Positions 16,464 to 25,128 of a stretch of 64,000 nt of DNA are shown here, in pieces. Numbering within the stretch: the stretch's first letter is position 1; each line of letters starts with the position of its first letter. The position numbers were made by a program, and so were the translations under genes. Below the pieces are notes generated by a model, which worked only from the letters and a program-made list of their open reading frames with translations, ran no database searches and was not told the DNA's origin. Origin of the DNA: Agromyces kandeliae (GTDB lineage Bacteria > Actinomycetota > Actinomycetes > Actinomycetales > Microbacteriaceae); assembly GCF_009674665.1 (NCBI RefSeq), contig NZ_WKJD01000002.1:62001-126000 (forward strand). Direction: 5' to 3'.

Positions 16464-17179
16464 CACCCGGACTCGCCGGCGCTCCGCGCATCGTCGTGCT
16501 GACCGGCGCCGGGATCTCCGCCGAGAGCGGCGTGCCGACGTTCCGCGACGCGGGCGGACTCTGGGAGGGGCACCGCGTCGAGGACGTCGCGACCCCCGAG
16601 GCCTTCGAGCTCGACCCGGACACCGTGCAGCGCTTCTACGACGCCAGGCGCCACGCCGTGGCATCCGTCGCCCCGAACCCCGCGCACGCGGGGCTCGCCG
16701 CGCTCGAGCGCGAGCTCGGCGACGACCTGCTCGTCGTGACGCAGAACATCGACGACCTGCACGAGCGCGCCGGATCCGCTCGCGTGCTCCACATGCACGG
16801 CGAGCTCGGCCGGGTGCGCTGCGTCGCCTGCGAGGCGCGGAGCGATGCGCCGGGCGACCTGCTGCCGGGGCCGCCGTGCCCGGCATGCGGCGAGCGGATG
16901 CTCCGCCCCGACGTCGTCTGGTTCGGCGAGATGCCCTACGGTCTCGACGAGATCGACGTCGCGCTCGCCGCATGCGACGCGTTCGTCGCCATCGGCACGT
17001 CGGGCGCGGTGCATCCGGCGGCGGGATTCGTGCTCACCGCGTCGGCGTTCGGCGCGACGACGCTCGAGCTGAACCTCGCGGAGAGCGAGATCACGCCGTT
17101 CTTCGCCGAGTCGCGGCTCGGGCCCGCGAGCGTGCTGGTTCCCGAATGGGTCGGGGAGGTGCTCCGCGACGGGCACTGA
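16460..17179 (+). CDS. cobB: Sir2-type NAD-dependent protein deacylase
   Basis: A 239-aa sirtuin that removes acyl groups from lysines using NAD. Motifs are GAGISAESGVPTFRD (residues 17-30), TQNIDDLHERAG, the catalytic His113 in HMHGEL, and a zinc knuckle of Cys121, Cys124, Cys140 and Cys143. The Y-x-x-R pair at Tyr60/Arg63 (FYDARR) is the class III mark of SIRT5 and CobB, which prefer succinyl and malonyl lysine, so desuccinylase activity is likely beside deacetylation (family knowledge). It overlaps the methyltransferase gene by 4 bp. Confidence 0.92.
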   Translation: MTPGLAGAPRIVVLTGAGISAESGVPTFRDAGGLWEGHRVEDVATPEAFELDPDTVQRFYDARRHAVASVAPNPAHAGLAALERELGDDLLVVTQNIDDLHERAGSARVLHMHGELGRVRCVACEARSDAPGDLLPGPPCPACGERMLRPDVVWFGEMPYGLDEIDVALAACDAFVAIGTSGAVHPAAGFVLTASAFGATTLELNLAESEITPFFAESRLGPASVLVPEWVGEVLRDGH

Positions 17180-17416
17180 GGCGAACGACGACGGATGCCG
17201 CGGTGCGTGGGCAGCCGCCGCGACATCCGCCGCCGGGTCCTCCATCCCCGGCCGAGCGGTCGTGTCCCCCTCCGAGCGTTCGGCCGGATCCCGGCGGGGC
17301 CTCGCGCCGCGCCGTTGCCGCGAGCGACGTGACGCGACGCGAGGGTGACCCGCCATCACCTACTTCCGGCGGAGGCGGCGGAACGGATGCACCTGCAGGG
17401 AGAAATCCCGTGCACC

Positions 17417-17456
17417 GTCACCGTGCCGGCTCGTCCGTCACCGTGCCGGCTCGTCC
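17417..17456. repeat. 20-bp tandem duplication over a stop codon
   Basis: GTCACCGTGCCGGCTCGTCC occurs twice head to tail (17417-17436, 17437-17456). The copy nearer the EI24 gene holds its stop codon; the second copy repeats the last codons and stop downstream. The protein is unaffected. Confidence 0.9.
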
Positions 17457-18175
17457 GTCGCCGACCGCGCGAGCAGGGTCGCGCCCGCGACCGCGGCCGG
17501 CATCGTCGCCACCGCGCCGAACGGAACGAGGAAGCAGAGCTGCGTCGCGACGCCGAAGCCGAGGAACCGCCAGCGGTTGGCGCGGAGGAGTTCGCGTCGC
17601 TGCTCGAGCGGGATGCCGCGCGCGTCGAGCGCGCGAGCGGTGAGCTCGCGGGCCAGCAGTCGACCGGTGAGCACGGCTCCGAGGACGGCGGCCGCGAGGG
17701 CGCCGATCACGGGCAGGATGCCGACCAGTCCGACGAGGATCGCCGAGAGCAGGCCCTGCAGGACGAGCACGAGCGACCCGCGCACCCCGCTCCAGAACCC
17801 CGGGCCCTCGCCGGGCGGCAGCCCGCCGGCGTCGGTCTCGACGGCCGCCCAGATGCGCTCGTAGAACGGGTCGCCGACGATGAGCGTGAGCGCGGTGAAC
17901 GTCACGAACGCGAGCACCGCCGCCCCCGCGAACACCACGACCGCGACGACCGTGCGGAACGCCGTGCGCCAGAATTCCGCCCACACGTCGGCGAACGGCG
18001 TGGCGAGGTCGACGAGCCCCGGCAGGCCGATGCCGAGGGCGACGAGCCCCCAGACGAGCGCCGCGAACACGATCGCCGCGGGGACGAGTCCGAGGAGCAT
18101 CGCCCCCGGGTCGCGCCGCCAGAAGCCGAAGCCGCGGAGCAGCATCCGGGCGCCGTCGACGAGATCCTGCAGCAT
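17438..18175 (-). CDS. EI24 domain (CysZ-like) membrane protein
   Basis: A 245-aa integral membrane protein of the EI24/CysZ family (some members are sulfate permeases). It opens with MLQDLVDGARMLLRGFGFWRRDPGAMLLGLVPAAIVF, followed by several hydrophobic spans, and has the family block VGDPFYERIWAAVE and the late RRELLRANRWRFLGFGVATQLCFLVPFGAVATMPAAVAGATLLARS. The start at 18175 is the first Met that begins homology. The stop lies in the first copy of a 20-bp tandem duplication. No cys genes are nearby, so sulfate transport is not supported by context. Confidence 0.88.
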   Translation of the reverse strand: MLQDLVDGARMLLRGFGFWRRDPGAMLLGLVPAAIVFAALVWGLVALGIGLPGLVDLATPFADVWAEFWRTAFRTVVAVVVFAGAAVLAFVTFTALTLIVGDPFYERIWAAVETDAGGLPPGEGPGFWSGVRGSLVLVLQGLLSAILVGLVGILPVIGALAAAVLGAVLTGRLLARELTARALDARGIPLEQRRELLRANRWRFLGFGVATQLCFLVPFGAVATMPAAVAGATLLARSATDEPAR

Positions 18176-18344
18176 CGGGCCAGCATAGGTCGGGCGGACC
18201 GGTGCGACGCGGTGTTGCGCCGGCGTCACGCGCTCCCAGCCGACGGCGATATCGTCGGAGGCATCCGTTTCACGCCCGACGCGCGACCGCGCCGCCCGGC
18301 AGCCGGCCGCCGCCGGCATCCGTTGGAGAAGGACCCGACGCCCC

Positions 18345-19286
18345 ATGACCACGACCCCCACGACGTCCGCCCGCGCCGCCGAGTGGTGGAGGGCGCAGCG
18401 CACGCGCGTGCTGTGGGGGACCCTGATCGCGGTCGTCGCCTTCGTCGTCATCGTCGTGGTCGCCCGCCTCCTCCGCGGCATCCCCGCCGTCGAGGCGTTC
18501 ATCGACACGTACCCGGGCGTCGTCCCGCCGCCCGAGGGCACCCCGGTGGGCATCCCGTGGTGGCTCGGATGGCAGCACTTCCTCAACGCGTTCTTCCTCG
18601 TGCTGCTCGTGAAGACCGGGCTCGAGCTGCGCGGCAGGCGCCGGCCGCCCGGGTTCTGGACGCGCGACAACACGCGCTGGCCGCGCACGAGGCGGGCGCC
18701 CCGCCGGCTCGGCATCTGGCTCTGGTTCCACCTCTGGCTCGACGCGCTCTGGGTGCTCGTCGGCATCACGTACGTCGTGCTGCTGTTCGCGACCGGCCAG
18801 TGGCTCCGGATCGTGCCGACCGACTGGGCCGTGGTCCCCAACGCGGTCTCGGCCGCCCTGCAGTACGCGTCGCTCGAGTGGCCGACCGAGGACTCGTGGA
18901 TCGTCTACAACGCCCTCCAGCAGCTCGCCTACTTCTCGGTCGTCTTCATCGCGGCCCCGCTCGCCCTCGTCACCGGACTGAGGCTGTCGTCGATCTGGCC
19001 CGCCGAGGGCCGGTGGGCGTCGGCGAGGACCGAGCGGATGGCGCGTGCCGTGCACTACCCGGTGATGCTCTTCTTCCTCGCCTTCACCTTCGTGCACGTC
19101 GTGCTCGTGCTCTCGACCGGGGCGCTGCGGAAGCTGAACCAGATGTACGCGGCGCGCGACGCCGACGACTGGATCGGCTTCGCGATCTTCGCGCTGTCGG
19201 TCGTGGTGATGGTCGTCGCCTGGGTCGTCGCGACGCCGCCGCTGCTGAAGCGCATCGCGGCGAAGTCGGGGCGCGTGCAGGGCTGA
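18345..19286 (+). CDS. Cytochrome b/b6-domain membrane protein
   Basis: A 313-aa protein with about five to six hydrophobic spans, of the cytochrome b561/b6-like type found in actinobacteria. His residues in the spans GWQHFLNAFFLVLLV, LWFHLWLDALWVLVG, and VHYPVMLFFLAFTFVHVVLVLSTG could bind two haems. The usual partner, a molybdopterin-type or other dehydrogenase subunit, is not adjacent. It is followed by a DoxX-like gene 31 bp on. The electron donor is unknown. Confidence 0.75.
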   Translation: MTTTPTTSARAAEWWRAQRTRVLWGTLIAVVAFVVIVVVARLLRGIPAVEAFIDTYPGVVPPPEGTPVGIPWWLGWQHFLNAFFLVLLVKTGLELRGRRRPPGFWTRDNTRWPRTRRAPRRLGIWLWFHLWLDALWVLVGITYVVLLFATGQWLRIVPTDWAVVPNAVSAALQYASLEWPTEDSWIVYNALQQLAYFSVVFIAAPLALVTGLRLSSIWPAEGRWASARTERMARAVHYPVMLFFLAFTFVHVVLVLSTGALRKLNQMYAARDADDWIGFAIFALSVVVMVVAWVVATPPLLKRIAAKSGRVQG

Positions 19287-19317
19287 CGTCGTCGCACCCG
19301 CTCCGTAGGCTCGAGCC

Positions 19318-19728
19318 ATGACCCGGTCTGCTCCCGTGCCCCCCTCCACGCCCGCGCGGACCGCCGGGCGGTGGACCCTCGCGGCGTTCCTCGTCTTCGC
19401 CGGCGTCAGCCACCTGTTGTGGGCGCGGCGCGAGTTCCGGGCCCAGGTCCCGCCGTGGGTGCCCATGGACGCCGATGCGGTCGTCGTCGGCTCGGGCGTC
19501 GTCGAGGTCGGACTCGGCGCCGCGCTCGTCGCGCTCCCGAGGGAGCGGTCGCGCATCGGATGGATCGTCGCCGCGTTCTTCGCCGCGGTGTTCCCCGGCA
19601 ACATCGCGCAGTGGCGCGAACGGCGCGACGCGTTCGGGCTCACGACCGATCGCGCGCGGTTCGTCCGGCTGTGGTTCCAGCCGCTGCTCATCGCGCTCGC
19701 GCTCTGGTCGACCCGGGCGCGAGGCTGA
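19318..19728 (+). CDS. DoxX-like membrane protein
   Basis: A 136-aa four-span membrane protein of the DoxX-like family (RWTLAAFLVFAGVSHLLWARREFRAQVPPWVP, SGVVEVGLGAALVALP, FPGNIAQWRERRDAFGL). Family members are linked to membrane redox chemistry in some organisms, but most have no defined role. It sits between a cytochrome b-like gene and a 64-aa membrane peptide on the same strand, probably as one transcript. Confidence 0.85.
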   Translation: MTRSAPVPPSTPARTAGRWTLAAFLVFAGVSHLLWARREFRAQVPPWVPMDADAVVVGSGVVEVGLGAALVALPRERSRIGWIVAAFFAAVFPGNIAQWRERRDAFGLTTDRARFVRLWFQPLLIALALWSTRARG

Positions 19729-19741
19729 CTAGGCTCGAAGG

Positions 19742-19936
19742 ATGAGCCGCACCGTCTGGACCGTCCTCGGCGTCATCGCCGCCGTCGTGATCGCGTGGAT
19801 CCTCGTCGACGTCGTCTTCAGCGTCCTGTGGTTCGTCGTGAAGCTCGCGATCGTCGCGGTCGTCGCCGTCGTGGTCTTCTTCTGGCTCAGGTGGCTCGTG
19901 ACGCGTCGAGACGACCGCAAGGCGGTCGAGCGATAG
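19742..19936 (+). CDS. Small two-span membrane protein
   Basis: A 64-aa hydrophobic protein: two membrane helices (VWTVLGVIAAVVIAWILVDVVFSVLWF and VVKLAIVAVVAVVVFFWLRWLV) and a basic tail (TRRDDRKAVER). It starts 13 bp after the DoxX-like gene. This type of small protein is common in Microbacteriaceae and has no assigned function. Confidence 0.7.
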   Translation: MSRTVWTVLGVIAAVVIAWILVDVVFSVLWFVVKLAIVAVVAVVVFFWLRWLVTRRDDRKAVER

Positions 19937-19971
19937 CGGCCGTCGGCGCGACCGGTGCCGCTCCGGTCGAC

Positions 19972-20856
19972 GTGCCGTCTCCGCACGGCGGCGTCGTGCG
20001 CGCGTTCGACACCGGAGCGACACGCCCGGGGGCGCCGGTCGTGGTCTGGCATGCGGGGTCGCCGCACACCGGCGAGCCGCTCGAGCCGCTCGCCCGGGCG
20101 GCACGGGCCCGCGGCATCCGGCTCATCACGTTCGCACGCCCGGGCTACGGAGGCTCGACGTCGCGACCCGCCCGGGACGTGGCATCCGTCGCAGATGACG
20201 TCGCCGCGATCGCCGACGCGCTCGACGTCGATCGCTTCGCCGTCGTCGGGTACTCGGGTGGAGGGCCGCACGCGCTCGCGTGCGCCGCGCTCCTGCCCGA
20301 TCGCGTGACGGCGGCCGCGGTGCTGGCGAGCCCGGCGCCGTACGGGGGCGACGACGACTGGTTCGCCGGCATGCACGGGCCCGGCGCGCTGCGTGCTGCG
20401 GCCGCCTCGCGCGACGAGCGGATGCGGTTCGCCGAGACCGACGAATTCGACCCGGCGCAGTTCATCGACAGCGACTTCGCCGCGCTCGGCGGGGAATGGG
20501 GCGCGGTCGGCCGCGACGCCGGGCGCGCCGAGTCGGCGGGCCCGGGCGGACTGGTCGACGACGACGTGGCGTTCACGCGCGCGTGGGGCTTCGACCTCGC
20601 CGGGGTGCGCGTGCCCGTGCTGCTCGTGCAGGGCGAGCTCGACCGCGTGATCCCGCGGGCGCACGCCGTGCGCCTCGTCGCCGGCCTGCCGGACGCCCGG
20701 CTGTGGATGCGCCTCGACGACGGGCACGTCGCGGTGCTCGAGGTGGTGCCCGAGGTGCTGGACTGGCTGGTGGAGCGCTGGGGCTCGAATCCCGGGCCGC
20801 GCTCGTCGCCGGCCGAGCCGGGCGATGCCTCGGACGCCGACGCCACCGACGACTAG
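19972..20856 (+). CDS. Alpha/beta hydrolase
   Basis: A 294-aa alpha/beta hydrolase. The nucleophile elbow is GYSGGG, the oxyanion region VVWHAGSPHTG replaces the usual HG-G, the acid is in VQGELDRVIP and the late His in DDGHVAVLE. The start is uncertain: GTG 19972 begins the homology without a clear ribosome site, 35 bp after the previous stop. Its TAG stop overlaps that of the convergent PHP gene inside the palindrome CTAG. The substrate is unknown. Confidence 0.82.
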   Translation: MPSPHGGVVRAFDTGATRPGAPVVVWHAGSPHTGEPLEPLARAARARGIRLITFARPGYGGSTSRPARDVASVADDVAAIADALDVDRFAVVGYSGGGPHALACAALLPDRVTAAAVLASPAPYGGDDDWFAGMHGPGALRAAAASRDERMRFAETDEFDPAQFIDSDFAALGGEWGAVGRDAGRAESAGPGGLVDDDVAFTRAWGFDLAGVRVPVLLVQGELDRVIPRAHAVRLVAGLPDARLWMRLDDGHVAVLEVVPEVLDWLVERWGSNPGPRSSPAEPGDASDADATDD

Positions 20857-21923
20857 GGGGCGATCCGCTTCTTCGATCCCGCCCAGTCGACGAGGCGCTC
20901 GGCGTCCCAGGTCGTGACGATCCGTTCCGGCGGGATGCCGGCCGCCTCGGCGCGAGCGGCCCCGAGCGCGAGGAACCCGAAGTGGCCGGGCGCGTGCCCG
21001 TCGGTGTCGATCGAGAACCGGCAGCCGGCCCCGATCGCGATCGCGATGAGGTCGTCGGGCGGGTCCTGTCGCTCGGGCCGGGAGTTGATCTCGACCGCGA
21101 CGTCGTGCTCGGCGCATGCGGCGAACACGGCCTCGGCGTCGAACTCCGACTGCGGGCGGGTCCCGCGCGAGCCCTGCACGAGCCGGCCCGTGCAGTGCCC
21201 GAGCACGTTCATGCGCGGGTCGCGGATGGCACGGAGCATCCGCTTCGTCATCGCGTCGCGCGGCGCGCGCAGCTTCGAGTGCACGCTCGCGACCACCACG
21301 TCGAGGCGGTCGAGGAGGTCGGGACGCTGGTCGAGGACGCCGTCCTCGAGGATGTCGACCTCGATACCCGTGAGGATCCGCACGCCGAGGTCGCCGCGAT
21401 CGCGCGCGTCATGCGCGTCGTCGCGGTCGGGCTCAGGGAGACCCGCATTCAGCGCCCCGACGATCTCGAGCTGCGACTCGAGGCGTTCCGGGGAGAGGCC
21501 GTTCGCGACGCGCAGCGTCGGGGAGTGATCCGTGAGCGCGAAGTAGTCGAGGCCGGCGGATGCCGCGGCGCGCGCCATGGCCGCGATGCTCGTCGTGCCG
21601 TCCGACCAGTCCGAGTGCGCGTGCAGGTCGCCGCGGAGGAGCGCCCGCAGGCCCGTCCTCGCCTCGACGCCCGCCTTCTCGCGGAGGTCGGCGAGGTACC
21701 CGGGCACCTTCCCGTCGAGCGCCTCGACGATCACGCCGAGGCTCGAGTCGCCGATGCCGGGCGTCCGCTTCAACCTGCCGTCGGCGGCACGGGCGCGGAG
21801 CTCGTCGTCGGGCAGGGGGCCGATCACGCCCGCCGCGCGGCGGAACGCCTTGGCCTTGAACGGCGAGGCGAGCTGCACCTCGAGCAGTGACGCGATCTCC
21901 TCCAACGCCTGTACCGGGTCCAT
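20853..21923 (-). CDS. PHP-domain protein with Pol X-like helix-hairpin-helix N-terminus
   Basis: A 356-aa protein. Residues 1-95 resemble the N-terminal HhH region of bacterial family X polymerases (ALEEIASLLEVQLASPFKAKAFRRAAGVIG, LKRTPGIGDSSLGVIVEAL). The rest is a PHP phosphoesterase with the metal motifs DLHAHSDWSDGT, DYFALTDHS, GIEVDIL, VVASVHSK, GHCTGR, EINSRP and DTDGHAP. The polymerase palm of Pol X is absent. PHP domains of this type can be 3'-5' exonucleases or histidinol-phosphate-like phosphatases; a DNA role is favoured by the HhH part. It starts at ATG 21923. Confidence 0.88.
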   Translation of the reverse strand: MDPVQALEEIASLLEVQLASPFKAKAFRRAAGVIGPLPDDELRARAADGRLKRTPGIGDSSLGVIVEALDGKVPGYLADLREKAGVEARTGLRALLRGDLHAHSDWSDGTTSIAAMARAAASAGLDYFALTDHSPTLRVANGLSPERLESQLEIVGALNAGLPEPDRDDAHDARDRGDLGVRILTGIEVDILEDGVLDQRPDLLDRLDVVVASVHSKLRAPRDAMTKRMLRAIRDPRMNVLGHCTGRLVQGSRGTRPQSEFDAEAVFAACAEHDVAVEINSRPERQDPPDDLIAIAIGAGCRFSIDTDGHAPGHFGFLALGAARAEAAGIPPERIVTTWDAERLVDWAGSKKRIAP

Positions 21924-22062
21924 CGCTCCAGTCTGCCGCGTACGTGGCGCGACGTCGCGGCCCTCCCGCCGACGTTCGGGAGGACATTCCCGGCGACACG
22001 CCGTGCGCCGGGGTGGTCTCGGCGGCGCGGCGGTCGGAACTTCCTCCCGAACGCGCCGCCGA

Positions 22063-22125
22063 GCGGGCGCTCGGGCGCTCGCGCGAGCGAACGAGCGGAC
22101 GCGCGGGCGCTCGGGCGCTCGCGCG
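22063..22125. repeat. 23-bp direct repeats, 40-bp period
   Basis: An identical 23-base GC-only-plus-T string occurs at 22063-22085 and 22103-22125, in the 242-bp spacer between the PHP and VOC genes. The core GCGGGCGCTCGGGCGCTC is itself internally repetitive. There is no sign of an array or mobile element. Confidence 0.8.
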
Positions 22126-22165
22126 CCCGCGCGAGGTGCGGACCGCGGAGGAGCGCCGCCCCCCG

Positions 22166-22537
22166 TCAGCGGTGCTGGTCGACGAGCACGGGGTTGCCGT
22201 CGGGATCGACCACGATGAAGCTCCCGGGCCCCGAACCGCCCTCGTCGACCTCCGACACGAACTCGACACCGGCATCGCGGAGGGACCGCTGCAGTTCGCG
22301 CACGTCGGTGAACGGGTCGACCTCGGCCGCAGCCTGGTCCCAGCCCGGGTTGAAGGTCAGCAGGTTGCGTTCGAACATGCCCTGGAACAGTCCGATCACG
22401 TGCGAGCCGTTCCGGAGCATGAGCCAGCCCTGGTCGGGATCGCCGCCGAACGCCTCGAACCTGAGTCGCTCGTAGAACTCCCTCGAGGCGGCGAGGTCGC
22501 TGACGGCGAGGCTGACGGAGAACGCACCGAGGTCCAT
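22166..22537 (-). CDS. VOC (glyoxalase fold) protein
   Basis: A 123-aa VOC superfamily protein (MDLGAFSVSLAVSDLAASREFYERLRFEAFGGDPDQGWLMLRNG), ending with the canonical GSFIVVDPDGNPVLVDQHR. It is complete and of normal length for a single-domain member. It lies 41 bp downstream of the cyclase-family gene on the same strand, so it may be the last gene of that operon, or independent. Its substrate is unknown. Confidence 0.85.
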   Translation of the reverse strand: MDLGAFSVSLAVSDLAASREFYERLRFEAFGGDPDQGWLMLRNGSHVIGLFQGMFERNLLTFNPGWDQAAAEVDPFTDVRELQRSLRDAGVEFVSEVDEGGSGPGSFIVVDPDGNPVLVDQHR

Positions 22538-22578
22538 CGCCCCAGTCTGCTCGCGTTCGCGCTGCCGCGGTACCTTCG

Positions 22579-23226
22579 TCAGCCGTCGAAGGCGACCGCG
22601 CGCACGGGCGCGCCGTCGACGCCGAGCCGCAGCGGGAAGAACCCGACGCGCACCCGGTGCGGCAGGCCCTCGACGCCGGCGACGTTCTCGACGATCAGGT
22701 GGTCGGCCCCGAGGAGCACGTCGTGCACGGGGAAGGACGTCGTGCCCGCGGCATCCGTCGGGTCGGGGCTGAGCGTGTCGACCGCGAGCACGTGCACGCC
22801 CCGCGCGACGAGCTCGGCCGCGGCGGCCGGGTCGAGCGACGGATGCCGCAGCGCGCGCTCCTCGCCGAACCAGCGCCACCAGCCCGTGTCGACGACGACG
22901 ATCGGCGGCAGCGCGTCGGGCAGCACGCCTTCCGGGAGCGCTGCCGCGAGCTCGTCGAGCCCGTACGTCGCGTGGTCGGCGAGGCCCTCGAGGTGGAACA
23001 CGAGGGCCTCGCCGACGAGTTCGTCGAGCGCGACCTCGGCCATGGTCCGGCCGCCGCCGACGGTGTGCGCCGGCGCGTCGACGTGCGTCCCCGTGTGCGA
23101 CCCGAGCTCGAGGGCGGTGACGGCGGCGCCGTCGCGGTCGAGCTCGAGCGCGGGGGAGAGGTGCACCGACGGGTCGCCGGGGTAGACCGTCATGCCGTCG
23201 GCGATCGGGTGGCTGAGGTCGCGCAC
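22579..23226 (-). CDS. Cyclase family (kynurenine-formamidase-like) metal hydrolase
   Basis: A 215-aa member of the putative cyclase/kynurenine formamidase family. The metal motif is HTGTHVDAPAH, preceded by the typical start RDLSHPIADGMTVYPGDP, and a late Asp/Glu site follows (VLAVDTLSPDPTD). Members hydrolyse amide or formamide bonds, including cyclic imides and isatin. The likely start is GTG 23226, 5 bp after the NCS1 permease stop, which points to one transcript with it. In this setting it may open or deformylate a nitrogenous compound taken up by the permease (inference). Confidence 0.85.
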   Translation of the reverse strand: MRDLSHPIADGMTVYPGDPSVHLSPALELDRDGAAVTALELGSHTGTHVDAPAHTVGGGRTMAEVALDELVGEALVFHLEGLADHATYGLDELAAALPEGVLPDALPPIVVVDTGWWRWFGEERALRHPSLDPAAAAELVARGVHVLAVDTLSPDPTDAAGTTSFPVHDVLLGADHLIVENVAGVEGLPHRVRVGFFPLRLGVDGAPVRAVAFDG

Positions 23227-23231
23227 GGCGG

Positions 23232-24614
23232 TCAGGCGTCCGTCGTGACGGTCTCGCGCGAGAGGTGCTCGCTCGGCTGCGCTCCGTGCGCGGACCGCTC
23301 CCGCAGCGAGAGGAGCAGGTACAGGACGAACGTCAGCGCGAAGCCGGGGATCGTCGCGCCGATCGGCGTCGGCCAGATCCACGTCCAGAGGTACACCGCG
23401 ACCGCGCCGACGACCCAGGCGAGGACGGCGAGCCAGTTCACGCCCCCTCGGTACCAGTAGCGCCCGCCGCGGGCGTTCAGGATCTCGCGGGTGTACGAGC
23501 CGCGCTTGACGAGGTAGTAGTCGACGATCATGATCGCGAACACGGGGGCGAACAGCGCGCCGATCGTCACGAGGAACGTCGTGAACTGCTCCAGCAGTCC
23601 GAAGAAGGTCGAGCCGACGATCGAGACCAGGCCGAGGATGAGGGCCGTGGGCAGGAACTTCACCTTCGCGCCGGGCACGGCGTTCACGACCGACGTGACC
23701 ATGCCGTAGACGACCATCGTGTTCGTCGCCATGACCGAGGTGAAGATCACGACCGCGAGCGGCCAGCCGAAGGGCTCGACGATCGTCACCGGGTCGAAGG
23801 GGATCGCCTCGCCCCCCGAGAGCACGACGTACGAGATCGCGGTCGCGCCGAGCGACATCGCGATGATGGTCGAGAGGCTGTAGCCGACGCCCGAGCCGAT
23901 GATGCCGGCGCGGCTGGTCTTCGCGAAGCGGTTGAAGTCGGCCGAGAGCACCGTCCACGAGATCGCGGTCGCGATGACCACGTCGAGCACGAGGATCGGG
24001 GTGTAGCCGATCGACTCGTCGACGGGGATCGCCTGGAACTCGGCGGGCGTGAACGTCGTGAACGCGGCGATGAAGATGAACGCCATGATGGCGAGCATGA
24101 TGCCCGCGAGCCACGGCTCGATGCGCGCGATGCCCTCGTGGCCGAAGATGGCGAGGATCACGACGATCGTCTGGCAGACGACCGCCCAGATGACGGGGTT
24201 GGAGAATCCGGTCACCGATGCCACGAGGAAGTCGAGCGCGATGCCCGCGAGCATCGCCTGCACCCAGCTCCAGCCCATGAGGATCACGACGTTCGCGGAG
24301 ACGGGCAGCAGGCTGCCGCGCGTGCCGAACGGGCCGCGCGTGAGCGCCATGGTCGGCAGGCCCGTGCGGGTGCCGATGTTGCCGACCGTCACGAGCACGA
24401 CCGCGCCGGCGAGCGTGCCGACGATGATCAGCAGGATGGCGAGGCCGTAGTCGATGCCGGGCACGAACAGGGTGCCGGTGAGCAGGGTGGTCACGACGAG
24501 GTTCGCCGCGAGCCAGATCATGCCGATGCGCAGCAGCGAGAGGCTGCCGCGCACGGGGCCGGCGTCGTCGGAATTGCGTTCGAGGCGCTGCTCGAGGCGG
24601 GTGTGGAGCGACAT
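23232..24614 (-). CDS. NCS1 family nucleobase/hydantoin-type permease
   Basis: A 460-aa transporter of the nucleobase:cation symporter-1 family, with about 12 spans. Diagnostic blocks are GPFGTRGSLLPVSANVVILMGWSWVQAMLAG, VLSADFNRFAKTSRAGIIGSGVGYSLSTIIAMSLGA and the late FAPVFAIMIVDYYLVKRGSY. Family substrates are cytosine, purines, allantoin and hydantoins. GAGGAG precedes ATG 24614. It belongs to a minus-strand group: ureohydrolase, NTF2-like protein, this permease, cyclase-family hydrolase. Confidence 0.92.
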   Translation of the reverse strand: MSLHTRLEQRLERNSDDAGPVRGSLSLLRIGMIWLAANLVVTTLLTGTLFVPGIDYGLAILLIIVGTLAGAVVLVTVGNIGTRTGLPTMALTRGPFGTRGSLLPVSANVVILMGWSWVQAMLAGIALDFLVASVTGFSNPVIWAVVCQTIVVILAIFGHEGIARIEPWLAGIMLAIMAFIFIAAFTTFTPAEFQAIPVDESIGYTPILVLDVVIATAISWTVLSADFNRFAKTSRAGIIGSGVGYSLSTIIAMSLGATAISYVVLSGGEAIPFDPVTIVEPFGWPLAVVIFTSVMATNTMVVYGMVTSVVNAVPGAKVKFLPTALILGLVSIVGSTFFGLLEQFTTFLVTIGALFAPVFAIMIVDYYLVKRGSYTREILNARGGRYWYRGGVNWLAVLAWVVGAVAVYLWTWIWPTPIGATIPGFALTFVLYLLLSLRERSAHGAQPSEHLSRETVTTDA

Positions 24615-24640
24615 CACTGGTTCTCCTCGGGTGGGTGGGG

Positions 24641-25060
24641 TCAGGCGGCGGGGTCGCCGTCGGGCATGGGGGAGAGGTGCTCGTGCACGGCGATGAGGCC
24701 GCTGGCGGGATCGGTGCGGAACGCGATGGTCTCGCGCTCCCGATACGACTCGCGGCCGTCGGGCGTCTCGACGGTCGTCGCGACCGAGTGCGAGAGGATC
24801 GCGCCGCCCGGGAAGGCCTGGACGGCCCGGTCGGTCGAATCGCACGAGACGACGCGCCATCCGCCGCCGACCCACTCGTCCCAGAGCCGTTCGTAGGCGG
24901 CCCGGTCGTCGAGCCGCGCGGGCTCGGTGTGGAACACGAAGGTCGCATCCGGTGCGAACGTCGCGAAGTAGCGGTCGCGGTCGGTTGCGGCGAAGGCGTC
25001 GACGATGGCGGATGCCGCGGCCTCGACCTCCTCGGTGGTTGGGGTGTGGACGTCGGTCAT
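24641..25060 (-). CDS. NTF2/SnoaL-like (AtzH-type) protein
   Basis: A 139-aa cone-fold protein (EEVEAAASAIVDAFAATDRDRYFATFAPDATFVFHTEPARLDDRAAYERLWDEW, ending ETIAFRTDPASGLIAVHEHLSPMP). It resembles the DUF3225/DUF4440 groups that include AtzH, a helper subunit of amide hydrolysis in cyanuric acid breakdown; that likeness is suggestive only. GAAGGAG precedes the ATG. It lies between the ureohydrolase and the NCS1 permease, 26 bp from the latter, so the three are almost surely co-transcribed. Confidence 0.78.
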   Translation of the reverse strand: MTDVHTPTTEEVEAAASAIVDAFAATDRDRYFATFAPDATFVFHTEPARLDDRAAYERLWDEWVGGGWRVVSCDSTDRAVQAFPGGAILSHSVATTVETPDGRESYRERETIAFRTDPASGLIAVHEHLSPMPDGDPAA

Positions 25061-25128
25061 CCTGGGGCTCCTTCGCCGTGCGGGGACGTGGTGGGTGGTG
25101 GTGGGTGGTGCGGTGCCGGCTCGGCCGG

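Noticed and set aside
17418-17984. The EI24 gene as a frameshifted pseudogene
   Set aside because: The alternative frame arises only because the 20-bp duplication repeats the stop; the full 245-aa frame is intact.
20783-20802. A tRNA T-arm-like string (GGGCTCGAATCCCGGG)
   Set aside because: It lies inside the alpha/beta hydrolase reading frame, the T-loop has GCTC instead of GTTC, and no acceptor or anticodon stem can be formed around it.
22063-22125. A CRISPR array
   Set aside because: Only two copies with a 17-bp gap, GC-biased and internally repetitive, and no cas gene.
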